In this document: positions 1 through 7,511 of the stretch, piece after piece
Layout of the letters: each line of letters begins with the position of its first letter
How positions within the stretch are numbered: position 1 is the first letter of the stretch
Assembly: GCA_021779535.1 (NCBI GenBank)
Contig: JAJYAM010000001.1
Location: 76,595-140,594 of the forward strand
Direction of reading: 5' to 3'
Length of the DNA stretch: 64,000 bases
Source: Pseudomonadota bacterium
Lineage (GTDB): Bacteria; Pseudomonadota; Gammaproteobacteria; Steroidobacterales; Steroidobacteraceae
Program-made: the position numbers and the translations under genes
Notes under the pieces: generated by a model
The model's input: only the letters and a program-made list of their open reading frames with translations
What the model was told of the DNA's origin: nothing
The model's database searches: none

Positions 1-87
1 CTCGGCGCCGAGCACGAGGAACGCCTGCACCAGGTTGTACGTGAACGAGTCGTAGTTGTCGATCAACAGCAGCTTCGGAGCACCCAT
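1..87 (-). CDS. trpG: Anthranilate synthase component II (glutamine amidotransferase), N-terminal fragment
   Basis: Only the first 29 codons are inside the window; the gene runs off the left edge. The start ATG is at 87-85, two bases after the trpE stop. The visible residues include LLLIDNYDSFTYNLVQ, the N-terminal strand and helix of class I glutamine amidotransferases of the TrpG/PabA type. The subunit releases ammonia from glutamine for the TrpE subunit, which makes anthranilate from chorismate. PabA has the same N-terminus, but the position directly behind trpE and the trp attenuator favour TrpG. The catalytic Cys-His-Glu triad lies outside the window. Confidence 0.9.
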   Translation of the reverse strand, partial: MGAPKLLLIDNYDSFTYNLVQAFLVLGAE

Positions 88-89
88 GG

Positions 90-1475
90 TCACAGCCCCT
101 CCGCGGCGAGCGCCAGCGCGCTGCGCAGCACCGCGCTCTTGGCGAGCACCTCTGCGTATTCCGCGCGCGGCACGCTGTCGGCGACGATCCCGCCGCCGGC
201 CTGGTAACTGTACCGGTCGCCGCGGAACACCAGGGTGCGAATCGTGATCGCCTGGTCCATGCCGCCTTGCCGGCCGAAGTAGCCGACGGTGCCGCCGTAG
301 AGCTCGCGGCCGACCGGCTCGAGCTGGTCGATGATCTGCATCGCCCGCACCTTCGGTGCGCCGACCAGGGTGCCGGCCGGGAACGTCGCGGCGAACAGGT
401 CGAACGCATCGTGCCCGGTGGCGAGCCGCCCGCCGACGCCGCTGACGATGTGCATCACGTGGCTGTAGCGTTCGATCACGCGGTACGGGTCGACGGCGAC
501 GGTGCCGGCGACCGCGACCCGTCCGAGGTCGTTGCGCGCGAGATCGACGAGCATCACGTGCTCGGCGTTCTCCTTCGGATCGGCGCGCAGCTCCGCCTCG
601 AGCGCGGCGTCGCGCACCGCATCGTCACCCCGCGGCCGCGACCCCGCGATCGGGCGCAGCTGCGCAACCCCTCGATGCAGCTTCACGAGCGCCTCGGGCG
701 AGGATCCGACGACGGTGAGCTCGCCGAGCTCGCAGAAATACATGTAGGGCGACGGGTTCAGCAGCCGCAGCGCGCGATACACCTCGAACGCCGACAGCGC
801 GCACTCGCCCTCGAACCGCGACGACAGGACCAACTGGTAGACGTCGCCGGCGGCGATGTGTTCCTGCGCCCGCCGTACGCCCTCCGCGTGCGCGGCCTCG
901 CTCAACGACGGCGTCGCCGGCGAGAAACGACCGCCGGCGCGCGCACCCGGTACCGCGCCCCGCAATGCGGCGACGACCTCGCGGCGCAGCGCCTGGCGTT
1001 CCGACTCGCTGCCGTCGTGCAACAGCGCGACGCCCCGCGTCAGATGGTCGAAGACGAGGAGGGAGCGCGGCGCGACGTAGTGCGCATGCGGCACGGCGGT
1101 GGCGTCGAGGCTGCGACCCGGCAAGCGTTCGAAGTAGCGGACCGCATCGTACGCGGTATAACCGACGAGCCCTCCGGACAGCGGCACGCCCGGCAGCTCG
1201 GGCTTCGGCTGCGGCGCCGCGGCGAGCGCCGTGCGCAGCGTATCGAGGAATTCCCGCCGCGATCGCGGACGCGGCGCACGCGCATCACCGATCGCGACGC
1301 CGTCCGCGTCGATCCGCACCTCGAGGCAATCCCCGAAGCCGATGAACGAATAGCGCGCCAGACGCTCGCCCCCCTCGACGCTCTCGAGCAGGAAGCGGGG
1401 CCGGAACGGTGCGAGCTTCAGATACGCCGAAACCGGAGTATCGAGGTCGGCGGCGATGTCGAAAGGCGCTTGCAT
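90..1475 (-). CDS. trpE: Anthranilate synthase component I
   Basis: A 461-residue chorismate-binding enzyme that makes anthranilate from chorismate using ammonia from TrpG, the first committed step of tryptophan synthesis. The N-terminal part carries FLLESVEGGERLARYSFIG, which contains the LLES tryptophan feedback site, and NPSPYMYF further on completes that allosteric pocket. The C-terminal half has the chorismate-binding core: PIAGSRPRG, DLARNDLGRVA and GTLVGAPKVRAMQIIDQLEP. PIAGS replaces the more usual PIAGT. It is shorter than many TrpE proteins (about 490-500) but no domain is missing. The ATG at 1475 has a GGGA 8 bases upstream. Expression should be controlled by the attenuator at 1508-1652. 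PabB is the alternative but does not fit the leader. Confidence 0.96.
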   Translation of the reverse strand: MQAPFDIAADLDTPVSAYLKLAPFRPRFLLESVEGGERLARYSFIGFGDCLEVRIDADGVAIGDARAPRPRSRREFLDTLRTALAAAPQPKPELPGVPLSGGLVGYTAYDAVRYFERLPGRSLDATAVPHAHYVAPRSLLVFDHLTRGVALLHDGSESERQALRREVVAALRGAVPGARAGGRFSPATPSLSEAAHAEGVRRAQEHIAAGDVYQLVLSSRFEGECALSAFEVYRALRLLNPSPYMYFCELGELTVVGSSPEALVKLHRGVAQLRPIAGSRPRGDDAVRDAALEAELRADPKENAEHVMLVDLARNDLGRVAVAGTVAVDPYRVIERYSHVMHIVSGVGGRLATGHDAFDLFAATFPAGTLVGAPKVRAMQIIDQLEPVGRELYGGTVGYFGRQGGMDQAITIRTLVFRGDRYSYQAGGGIVADSVPRAEYAEVLAKSAVLRSALALAAEGL

Positions 1476-1507
1476 GTGCGATGTCCCGCATCGAAATCCA
1501 TGGGCAA

Positions 1508-1545
1508 CAAAAAACCCATCACCGGCTGCGTCGGAGATGGGTTCT
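1508..1545 (-). terminator. trp operon attenuator (Rho-independent terminator)
   Basis: On the minus strand AACCCATC (1543-1536) pairs with GATGGGTT (1520-1513), extended past one T-T mismatch by CC/GG, and is followed at once by a run of T. This is a standard intrinsic terminator between the trpL stop (1599) and the trpE start (1475). The position is that of a classical attenuator: stalling at the two Trp codons of trpL would favour a competing fold and allow read-through. The antiterminator pairing was not worked out in detail. Confidence 0.85.
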
Positions 1546-1598
1546 GGTGATCGACCGAAAGACTGTGGTTTTAAGCGAAACCGGCCAGGCCCCTCTCC

Positions 1599-1652
1599 TT
1601 ACGACGGGCGGCGCCACCACCGGGGGAACGAATTGTGTCGCGTTTCGCTCAT
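1599..1652 (-). CDS. trpL: trp operon leader peptide (attenuation)
   Basis: A 17-residue reading frame, MSETRHNSFPRWWRRPS, with two adjacent Trp codons at positions 12-13 and a TAA stop, about 54 bases ahead of the terminator stem. Ribosome stalling at the Trp codons when charged tRNA-Trp is scarce is the known basis of trp attenuation. There is no convincing Shine-Dalgarno in front of the ATG. A promoter-like pair at 1660-1689 would place the transcript start on or next to the A of the ATG, so the peptide is probably translated from a leaderless mRNA. It is too short for ordinary gene callers. Confidence 0.85.
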   Translation of the reverse strand: MSETRHNSFPRWWRRPS

Positions 1653-1659
1653 CCGGTTC

Positions 1660-1689
1660 AGTATCGCCGCGATCCGAGGTCAGCGTCAA
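1660..1689 (-). promoter_or_regulatory. Putative sigma-70 promoter of trpL-trpE-trpG
   Basis: Minus-strand TTGACG (1689-1684), an 18-base spacer and GATACT (1665-1660). The -35 box overlaps the stop codon of the upstream 118-residue gene. Seven bases separate the -10 box from the trpL ATG, so initiation would be at about 1652. Confidence 0.55.
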
Positions 1690-2042
1690 GCCGGCCGCGG
1701 CGCCTTCGTCCGCTGCTCCGCGGCCTCCAGATCCTTCTTGTACCGGCGGCTCGCCTCGACGAACCGCGGCGTGAGCCCGACGTCCTCGTAGACCGGATCG
1801 CCTTGATCGTCGCGGGAGATCACCCTCGGTCCCGGCTCGTAAGGCATCGACGCGGCCACCTCGTCGAGCGCCGCGTGCAGCAAATCGGTCAAGATGCGCT
1901 CGATCGGGAATCCGGGGAAGAGTTCCGCGAGCGCGTGGAGCCGGGAGGCGTCGTCGAGGCTCAGGCGCACCGGATATTCCTCGGTGGTGAGCACCGGCGG
2001 CGATTCCTTCTTCCATCGATCGAGCAGGGACTTGAATTTCAC
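1686..2042 (-). CDS. Conserved small protein of unknown function
   Basis: The 118-residue form starts at a GTG (2042-2040) with GGAG five bases upstream; a longer frame is open upstream but has no comparable ribosome site. There is no signal peptide and no membrane segment. The composition is soluble and charged: an N-terminal KFKSLLDRWKKE, then EYPVRLSLDDASRLHALAELFPGFPIERILTDLLHAALDE read in parts as a helical segment, then EDVGLTPRF near the end. It resembles a small family in Pseudomonas relatives sometimes labelled 'pilin assembly protein', from memory and not verified, and I would not use that name. Stand-alone gene; its stop overlaps the -35 box of the trp promoter. Confidence 0.75.
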   Translation of the reverse strand: MKFKSLLDRWKKESPPVLTTEEYPVRLSLDDASRLHALAELFPGFPIERILTDLLHAALDEVAASMPYEPGPRVISRDDQGDPVYEDVGLTPRFVEASRRYKKDLEAAEQRTKAPRPA

Positions 2043-2072
2043 CGCGGCTCCGCCATTGAAGGACGATACCCT

Positions 2073-2078
2073 ATTATA
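2073..2078 (-). promoter_or_regulatory. Consensus -10 box (TATAAT) upstream of the 118-aa gene
   Basis: Minus-strand TATAAT at 2078-2073, 31 bases before the GTG start. No good -35 box is visible at 16-18 bases. The surrounding CTATTATAG is nearly symmetrical, so TATAGT on the plus strand could also serve the ABC exporter. Confidence 0.45.
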
Positions 2079-2175
2079 GTCGGGCGGCGCGGACGAGGGA
2101 CGAGCGATCTCGAGAAGCAGACGGTTCACGCCGCCGGACCACGGCGAAGGCGCCCTTTGGCGCGGGTTTCTCGGC

Positions 2176-3960
2176 GTGTTCGCCTACGGGCGGCGCGCGC
2201 TCGCGCTCGTGTGGACGACGAACCGCGCCCTGTCGATCGCGCTGATCGTGCTCACGGCCATCGCCGGCCTGCTGCCCGCGGCGATCGCGTATGTCGGCTC
2301 GCTGATCGTCGATGCCGTCGTGCACGCCGCCGAGATTCACCGCCACCACGGCACCTTCGATCTCGCCCGCGTGTGGACTTACGTCGGTCTCGAAGCGGCC
2401 TGTGTCGCCGCCGCCGCCGCGGCCGCCCGCGGCTTGTCGCTGGCGCAGTCATTGCTGCGCGCACAGCTCGGACAGCGCGTCAACGTGATGATCCTCGACA
2501 AGGCGCTGACCCTCGAGCTCGCGCAGTTCGAGGACTCGCAGTACTACGACAAGCTGACCCGTGCGCGCCGCGAAGCCTCGAGCCGGCCCCTGAGCTTGGT
2601 GATGCGCACGTTCGGGCTGATCCAGAACGCGGTCTCCCTGATCTCGTTCGGCGGCCTGCTGATCAAGTTCTCGCCGTGGGCGGTCGGGCTGCTCGCCGCC
2701 GCGGGGCTGCCGGCGTTCTTCGCCGAAGCGCGCTTCTCGGGCGAGGCGTTCCGGCTGTTCCGCTGGCGCGTGCCGGAAGCGCGGATGCAGCTGTACCTCG
2801 AGTCGGTGCTCACGCGCGAGGACCATGCGAAGGAAGTCAAGCTGTTCGGGCTCGGCGAGCGGCTGCTCGGGCGGTACCGGGAGATCTTCGACCGGCTCTA
2901 CGGCGCGGATCGGAATCTGTCGATCCGTCGCGATGCGTGGGGACTCGGTCTCGGGCTTCTCGGCACGGTGGCACTCTACGGCGGCTACGCGTGGATCGCC
3001 GCGGAGACCGTCGGCGGCGCGATCACGCTCGGCCAGATGACGATGTACCTCGCGCTGTTCCGGCAAGGCCAGGCGGCGGTCGGCGCCGCGCTGTCGGCGA
3101 TCAGCGGGATGTACGAGGACAACCTGTACCTGTCGAATCTCTTCGAGTACCTCGAACAGCCGGTCGGCGGGCCCGGCGGCGACGCACAGGCCGGACCCGC
3201 ACCCGGCGACGGCGTGCGCTTCGAGGGCGTCGAGTTCGTCTATCCCGGCGCGACGACGCCGGCGCTGCAGGGGATCGACCTGCACGTGCGCCCGGGCGAG
3301 AGCCTCGCGCTGGTCGGCGAGAACGGCTCGGGCAAGACGACGCTGATCAAACTGCTGACGAGGCTGTACCGGCCGACGCGCGGACGAATCCTGCTCGACG
3401 GCCGCGACCTCGCGGAATGGGACGAGCGCGCGCTGCGCCGGCGGATCGGCGTGATCTTCCAGGATTTCGCGCGTTACCAGATGCGGGTCGGCGACAACAT
3501 CGGCGCCGGCGACGAACGGGCGTTCGAGGACGAGTCGCGATGGCGCGACGCGGCCGCGCAGGGCCTCGCCGCGGAGTTCGTCGAGCAGCTGCCCCGCGGC
3601 TATCACACCCAGCTCGGCAAATGGTTCGACGACGGTCGCGAGCTCTCGGGCGGGCAGTGGCAGAAGATCGCGCTCGCGCGCGCCTTCATGCGCAAGGACG
3701 CGGACATCCTCGTGCTCGACGAGCCCACCGCGGCGATCGACGCCGGCGCGGAGGCGCAGGTCTTCGAGCACTTCCGCGCGTTGACCCGGCGGCGGATCGC
3801 GATCGTGATCTCACACCGTTTCTCGACCGTGCGGATGGCCGACCAGATCCTGGTGCTCGAGGCCGGGCGGATCGTCGAGCGCGGCTCTCACGCCGACCTG
3901 ATGCGGCTCGACGGCCACTATGCGCGGCTTTTCACCCTGCAGGCACGCGGGTATCGTTGA
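2176..3960 (+). CDS. ABC transporter, fused membrane and ATPase domains (exporter type)
   Basis: A 594-residue half-transporter that would act as a dimer in the inner membrane. Residues 1 to about 320 form an exporter-type transmembrane domain with several hydrophobic helices starting near residue 18. The C-terminal ATPase has Walker A GENGSGKTT (about 379-387), Q loop FQDFARYQ, signature LSGGQWQK (about 489) and Walker B ILVLDEPTAA (about 511), then the H-loop histidine in VISHRF. The substrate cannot be told from sequence; lipid, peptide and drug exporters share this architecture. The start is a GTG with no strong ribosome site, and no better in-frame start lies upstream. Divergent from the 118-residue gene and 24 bases ahead of yajQ. 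Confidence 0.88.
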   Translation: MFAYGRRALALVWTTNRALSIALIVLTAIAGLLPAAIAYVGSLIVDAVVHAAEIHRHHGTFDLARVWTYVGLEAACVAAAAAAARGLSLAQSLLRAQLGQRVNVMILDKALTLELAQFEDSQYYDKLTRARREASSRPLSLVMRTFGLIQNAVSLISFGGLLIKFSPWAVGLLAAAGLPAFFAEARFSGEAFRLFRWRVPEARMQLYLESVLTREDHAKEVKLFGLGERLLGRYREIFDRLYGADRNLSIRRDAWGLGLGLLGTVALYGGYAWIAAETVGGAITLGQMTMYLALFRQGQAAVGAALSAISGMYEDNLYLSNLFEYLEQPVGGPGGDAQAGPAPGDGVRFEGVEFVYPGATTPALQGIDLHVRPGESLALVGENGSGKTTLIKLLTRLYRPTRGRILLDGRDLAEWDERALRRRIGVIFQDFARYQMRVGDNIGAGDERAFEDESRWRDAAAQGLAAEFVEQLPRGYHTQLGKWFDDGRELSGGQWQKIALARAFMRKDADILVLDEPTAAIDAGAEAQVFEHFRALTRRRIAIVISHRFSTVRMADQILVLEAGRIVERGSHADLMRLDGHYARLFTLQARGYR

Positions 3961-3984
3961 GCGGTTCGTCCACGGAGATCGGTG

Positions 3985-4467
3985 ATGCCCTCGTTCGACG
4001 TCGTGTCCGAGATCAACCACCACGAACTCGCGAACGCGGTCGACCAGGCGCGTCGCGAGCTCGCACAACGCTTCGATTTCAAGGGGATCGAGGCGGGTTT
4101 CGACCTGCAGGAAACCACGGTGACGATGACCGCGCCTGCGGAATTCCAGCTGAAACAGATGCTCGACATCCTCAAGCTCAAGCTCGCGAAGCGCGGGATC
4201 GACGTCGCCTGCCTCGATGTGCAATCGCCGCAGGTGAACCTCGCGCGCGCGGTCCAGCCGGTCGTGCTGAGGCACGGGATCGACGCCGACACCGGCCGGA
4301 AGGTCGCCCGCGTGCTCAAGGACTCGCGGCTGAAGGTGCAGGCGCAGCTCCAGGGCGACAAGGTCCGCGTGACCGGCAAGCAGCGCGACGACCTGCAGGC
4401 GGCGATCGCGGCGTTGCGCAAGTCCGAGCTCGGGGTCCCGCTGCAGTTCGACAACTTCCGCGACTGA
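3985..4467 (+). CDS. yajQ: YajQ family nucleotide-binding protein
   Basis: A 160-residue member of the YajQ/DUF520 family, matching the usual length. Recognisable blocks are PSFDVVSEINHHELANAVDQ at the start, QRFDFKG, and LQVSGKQRDDLQ-like VRVTGKQRDDLQAAIA near the end, finishing PLQFDNFRD. The family has two RNA-recognition-like folds, binds nucleotides, and a Xanthomonas member has been reported to bind cyclic di-GMP. I start at the ATG (3985) rather than the adjoining GTG because GGAG lies 7 bases before it. Confidence 0.95.
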   Translation: MPSFDVVSEINHHELANAVDQARRELAQRFDFKGIEAGFDLQETTVTMTAPAEFQLKQMLDILKLKLAKRGIDVACLDVQSPQVNLARAVQPVVLRHGIDADTGRKVARVLKDSRLKVQAQLQGDKVRVTGKQRDDLQAAIAALRKSELGVPLQFDNFRD

Positions 4468-4474
4468 GCGCGGC

Positions 4475-5071
4475 TCAGGCCCGCCGCAACCGCCAGCGCA
4501 GCAGCACGAGTCCCGCGCCGATCATCCCGCCGAGATGCGCGAAGTGCGCGACGCCGCTCTGGGTGCCGGTCACGCCGAGGACGAGCTCGACGCCCGCGTA
4601 CAGCGTCGCGAACAGCCATGCGGGCATCGGGATCGGCGGAATCAGCGGAATCACCTTTTGCCGTGGAAACAGCACCGCATAGACCAGCAACAGGCCGAAC
4701 ACCCCGCCCGATGCGCCGATCGTCGGCTCCGCGCGCGCACCGAACAGCACCGGCACGTACAGCTGCGACACCGCCGCCGCGACGACCGACGCGAAATAGA
4801 TCTCGAGCACCCGTCGCGGTCCGACGGCGCGCTCCACCTGGATGCCGAACATCCACAGGCCGAGCATGTTGAACAGCAGGTGCAGGATCGTCTGGGTGCT
4901 GTGCAGGAACGCGTAAGTGACGATCTGCCACCAGTGGAAATAGTGCACGCCGTCGATCCGCTGCAGCGGCCAGAGCGCGAACCACATCTCGACCGCGCCG
5001 TGCGACAGGAACTCCAGCAGGTAGACCAGAACGTTGATCACCACCAACGTCTTGACGGCGGACGTTCTCAT
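4475..5071 (-). CDS. Rhomboid family intramembrane serine protease
   Basis: A 198-residue polytopic membrane protein with about six hydrophobic segments, starting with TLVVINVLVYLLEFL at residues 9-23. The catalytic serine is in GASGGVFG (Ser about 121) on one membrane helix and the catalytic histidine in AHLGG (His about 179) on a later one, so both members of the dyad are present. LHLLFNMLGLWMFG carries the conserved asparagine/histidine region. No cytoplasmic extension like that of GlpG is present. Substrates are unknown. Convergent with yajQ (7 bases) and divergent from the dehydrogenase gene. Confidence 0.92.
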   Translation of the reverse strand: MRTSAVKTLVVINVLVYLLEFLSHGAVEMWFALWPLQRIDGVHYFHWWQIVTYAFLHSTQTILHLLFNMLGLWMFGIQVERAVGPRRVLEIYFASVVAAAVSQLYVPVLFGARAEPTIGASGGVFGLLLVYAVLFPRQKVIPLIPPIPMPAWLFATLYAGVELVLGVTGTQSGVAHFAHLGGMIGAGLVLLRWRLRRA

Positions 5072-5122
5072 CGCGCGGGCGCAGCCTTGGATTCGCGTTC
5101 GAAGCAGGTATTCTATCGCGTC

Positions 5123-6076
5123 ATGCATGCGGTATTCCTGGATTACGACACGGTCTCGCAAGGTGATCTCGATCCGTCCGCGCTGCGCGCGGTGATGCCC
5201 GGACTCGACTTGCGGGGAACGACCCCCGAGGAGCAGATCGACGCGGCGCTCGGGGACGCCGAGATCGTGCTGCTGAACAAGCTCCGTCTCGGCCGGGAAC
5301 GGTTGCAGCGGGCGTCGCGCCTGCGCCTGGTCGCCCTCGCGGCGACCGGGACGGACAACGTCGATCTCGCCGCGGCGGCGGACTTCGGGATCGGGGTTTG
5401 CAACGTCCGCGGCTATTGCACGGCCTCCGTGGTCCAGCACGTCTGGGGCATGATCCTGTACCTGACGCAGCGCCTGCCCGAATACCGGCGCCTCGCGGTC
5501 GACGGATCCTGGGCCAGGAGCGACCAGTTCACGACGCTGTCGCTGCCGATTCGCGAGCTCGCGGGCCGCACCCTCGGCATCGTCGGCTGGGGCGAGCTCG
5601 GCCGCGGGGTCGCCGCCGCCGGCGCCGCATTCGGCATGCGCGTGCTCGTCGCGAACCGCCCCGGCGGGCCGCCGCAGCCGGACCGGCACGACCTCGAGGC
5701 GCTGCTCGCGCGGTCCGACGTCGTGTCGCTGCACTGCCCGCTGACCCCGGCCACGCGCGGCCTCGTCGATGCGCGACGGATCGCGCTGATGAAGAGCGAT
5801 GCGCTGCTGATCAATACCGCGCGCGGCGGTCTCGTCGACGGCCACGCACTCGCGGCGGCGCTGCGGGCCGGGCGGCTCGGCGGCGCGGGAATCGACGCGC
5901 TCGCGCAAGAGCCGCCGGTGGACGGCGATCCGCTGCTCGATCCGGCGATCCCGAACCTGCTGGTGACCCCGCACGTCGCCTGGGCGGCGCGCGAGGCGCG
6001 GCAACGCTGCATCGACATGATGGCGGACAACGTGCGCGACTTCCTCGCGGGCGGACGGCGGGGCCGGGTCGTGTGA
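5123..6076 (+). CDS. D-2-hydroxyacid dehydrogenase (NAD-dependent)
   Basis: A 317-residue D-isomer-specific 2-hydroxyacid dehydrogenase. The Rossmann dinucleotide site is GIVGWGELGRG (about 152-162). The catalytic set is visible: Arg in NTARGG (about 234), Glu in AQEPP (about 263) and His in TPHVAW (about 284). Length and motifs fit glycerate/hydroxypyruvate or related keto-acid reductases (HprA type), but the substrate cannot be set from sequence. DALAQEP replaces the common DVF-x-x-EP. The ATG at 5123 lies 51 bases from the divergent rhomboid start, and no strong ribosome site is visible. Confidence 0.9.
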   Translation: MHAVFLDYDTVSQGDLDPSALRAVMPGLDLRGTTPEEQIDAALGDAEIVLLNKLRLGRERLQRASRLRLVALAATGTDNVDLAAAADFGIGVCNVRGYCTASVVQHVWGMILYLTQRLPEYRRLAVDGSWARSDQFTTLSLPIRELAGRTLGIVGWGELGRGVAAAGAAFGMRVLVANRPGGPPQPDRHDLEALLARSDVVSLHCPLTPATRGLVDARRIALMKSDALLINTARGGLVDGHALAAALRAGRLGGAGIDALAQEPPVDGDPLLDPAIPNLLVTPHVAWAAREARQRCIDMMADNVRDFLAGGRRGRVV

Positions 6077-6078
6077 GC

Positions 6079-6108
6079 CTGACCGCGAACCCGAACACTT
6101 GCTAACAT
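6079..6108 (+). promoter_or_regulatory. Putative promoter of the YebC-family gene
   Basis: CTGACC (6079-6084), 18-base spacer, TAACAT (6103-6108). The -10 box ends 7 bases before the ATG, which has no Shine-Dalgarno, so the mRNA may be leaderless like that of trpL. Confidence 0.35.
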
Positions 6109-6115
6109 TGTCGCC

Positions 6116-6841
6116 ATGGGACGCATATTCGAGACTCGAAAACACACGATGTTCGCCCGCTGGAACCGCATGGCGAAGCAGTTCACGCGGATCGCGAAGG
6201 ACATCACGATCGCGGTTCGCGCCGGCGGTCCGGATCCGGCGTCGAACCCGGCGCTGCGCCGGGTGCTGCAGAACGCGCGCGTGGTCAACATGCCGAAGGA
6301 CAAGACCGACGCCGCGATCCGCCGCGCCTCGGGCAAGGAGGCGGCGAACTACCAGGAGATCCTCTACGAGGGATACGCGCCGCACGGCGTCGCGCTGCTG
6401 GTCGAGACCGCGACCGACAACCCGACCCGCACCGTCGCGAGCGTGCGCAACCTGTTCGCGAAGCACGGCGGCAACCTCGGCAGCACCGGTGGCGTCGCGT
6501 TCCAGTTCAAGAAGATGGGCGTCTTCCGGCTCGACCCGGCTGCCGTGAAGGATCCGGACGAGATCGAGCTCGACCTGATCGATCACGGCCTCGAGGAGAT
6601 GGGCGAGAGCACCGGTGAGAAGGGCGAGCCACAGCTCGTGATCCGCTGCGCGTTCAACGACTTCGGGAAGCTCCAGGAGGCGCTCGAGGCGCGCGGGATC
6701 ACGCCGCTGTCGGCCGAGCACGAATACATCTGCACGACGCCGGTCGAATTGCCGGATGCGCAGGCCGCCGAAGTGCTCGAGCTGATCGATCGGCTGGAAC
6801 AGGACGACGACGTCCAGAAGGTCTTCCACACGCTCGCGTGA
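6116..6841 (+). CDS. YebC/PmpR (TACO1) family protein
   Basis: A 241-residue YebC-family protein. It belongs to the branch beginning [20 protein letters not shown] rather than the classical MAGHSKW start, and it is not beside ruvC, so it is probably the second paralogue found in many proteobacteria. Family blocks seen are [36 protein letters not shown] and [15 protein letters not shown]. Family members were described as transcription regulators and more recently as ribosome-associated factors helping proline-rich stretches; which applies here is unknown. No ribosome site precedes the ATG. Confidence 0.92.
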   Translation: MGRIFETRKHTMFARWNRMAKQFTRIAKDITIAVRAGGPDPASNPALRRVLQNARVVNMPKDKTDAAIRRASGKEAANYQEILYEGYAPHGVALLVETATDNPTRTVASVRNLFAKHGGNLGSTGGVAFQFKKMGVFRLDPAAVKDPDEIELDLIDHGLEEMGESTGEKGEPQLVIRCAFNDFGKLQEALEARGITPLSAEHEYICTTPVELPDAQAAEVLELIDRLEQDDDVQKVFHTLA

Positions 6842-6863
6842 CCGCAAGCCGCCGCACCGCCGG

Positions 6864-7316
6864 TCACGCGCCGCGAGTCGGCGGCGGCCCGTGGTTGATC
6901 ACCGAGTACGCCCAGCGGACGACCGGCTGGAGCCGCGAGGTCACCATCGTGAGCGCCCGGTCGTAGTCGACCCAGGTGGCCTCTTGATGTTCCGGCCGCC
7001 CCAGATCGGGATTGACCGGCAGGCGGATCGATCGCTCCTTGCTGCGCGCGATGTAATAGCGCGCGATCTTGCCCTTGTGGTACGGACCGGTCTCGCGGTA
7101 GACGAGCCCCCAGTCGAACGAGAGATCGTCGAGCGCGGTCTCCTCGCGCACCTCGCGCACCGCGGCGTCGATCGCCTGCTCGCCGGACTCGACGATGCCC
7201 TTGGGAAAATCCCAGTTGCGATACGCGCGCAGCAACAGGAAGCGCGGCCTGCGATCGACCAGACTGACGACGACGACGCCGGCGGACAACCGCGTCGTTT
7301 GGGGGGCGTGTGCCAT
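6864..7316 (-). CDS. Nudix hydrolase (diadenosine tetraphosphatase-like)
   Basis: A 150-residue Nudix-fold hydrolase. The Nudix box GIVESGEQAIDAAVREVREE(TAL) keeps the metal-binding glutamates of the GX5EX7REUXEEXGU pattern, but the usual glycine before the last aliphatic residue is Ala. NWDFPKG just upstream and the late WVDYDRA fit bis(5'-nucleosyl)-tetraphosphatase-type members. Substrate not certain. Convergent with the YebC-family gene and divergent from oxyR across an AT-rich stretch. Confidence 0.9.
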   Translation of the reverse strand: MAHAPQTTRLSAGVVVVSLVDRRPRFLLLRAYRNWDFPKGIVESGEQAIDAAVREVREETALDDLSFDWGLVYRETGPYHKGKIARYYIARSKERSIRLPVNPDLGRPEHQEATWVDYDRALTMVTSRLQPVVRWAYSVINHGPPPTRGA

Positions 7317-7420
7317 GAGCGCGCTGTGCTACCTCGAGGACCGGCGGGGGTATGCGGCCCGCCCGGCGGGCCCAGCGCGATTCTACCGGGGACGGTGCGC
7401 CGCCTCGATTGATTTATTGG

Positions 7421-7457
7421 GTCGATGGATTTTATGATCGAAATTTATGGTATCTAT
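7421..7457 (+). promoter_or_regulatory. Possible OxyR operator upstream of oxyR
   Basis: The AT-rich segment 7409-7460 between the Nudix gene and oxyR contains two imperfect copies of the ATAG-N-T-NNN-A-N-CTAT unit, at 7421-7435 and 7443-7457, 22 bases apart as in known OxyR sites. The right unit matches about 8 of 10 fixed bases and the left about 6 of 10. OxyR proteins often repress their own gene. Weak by itself. Confidence 0.3.
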
Positions 7458-7511
7458 TGACGCGGCGGAGCGCCGGCCGGCTCCGGGGCCGCCGCCGGGT
7501 CACCGCGGTTC

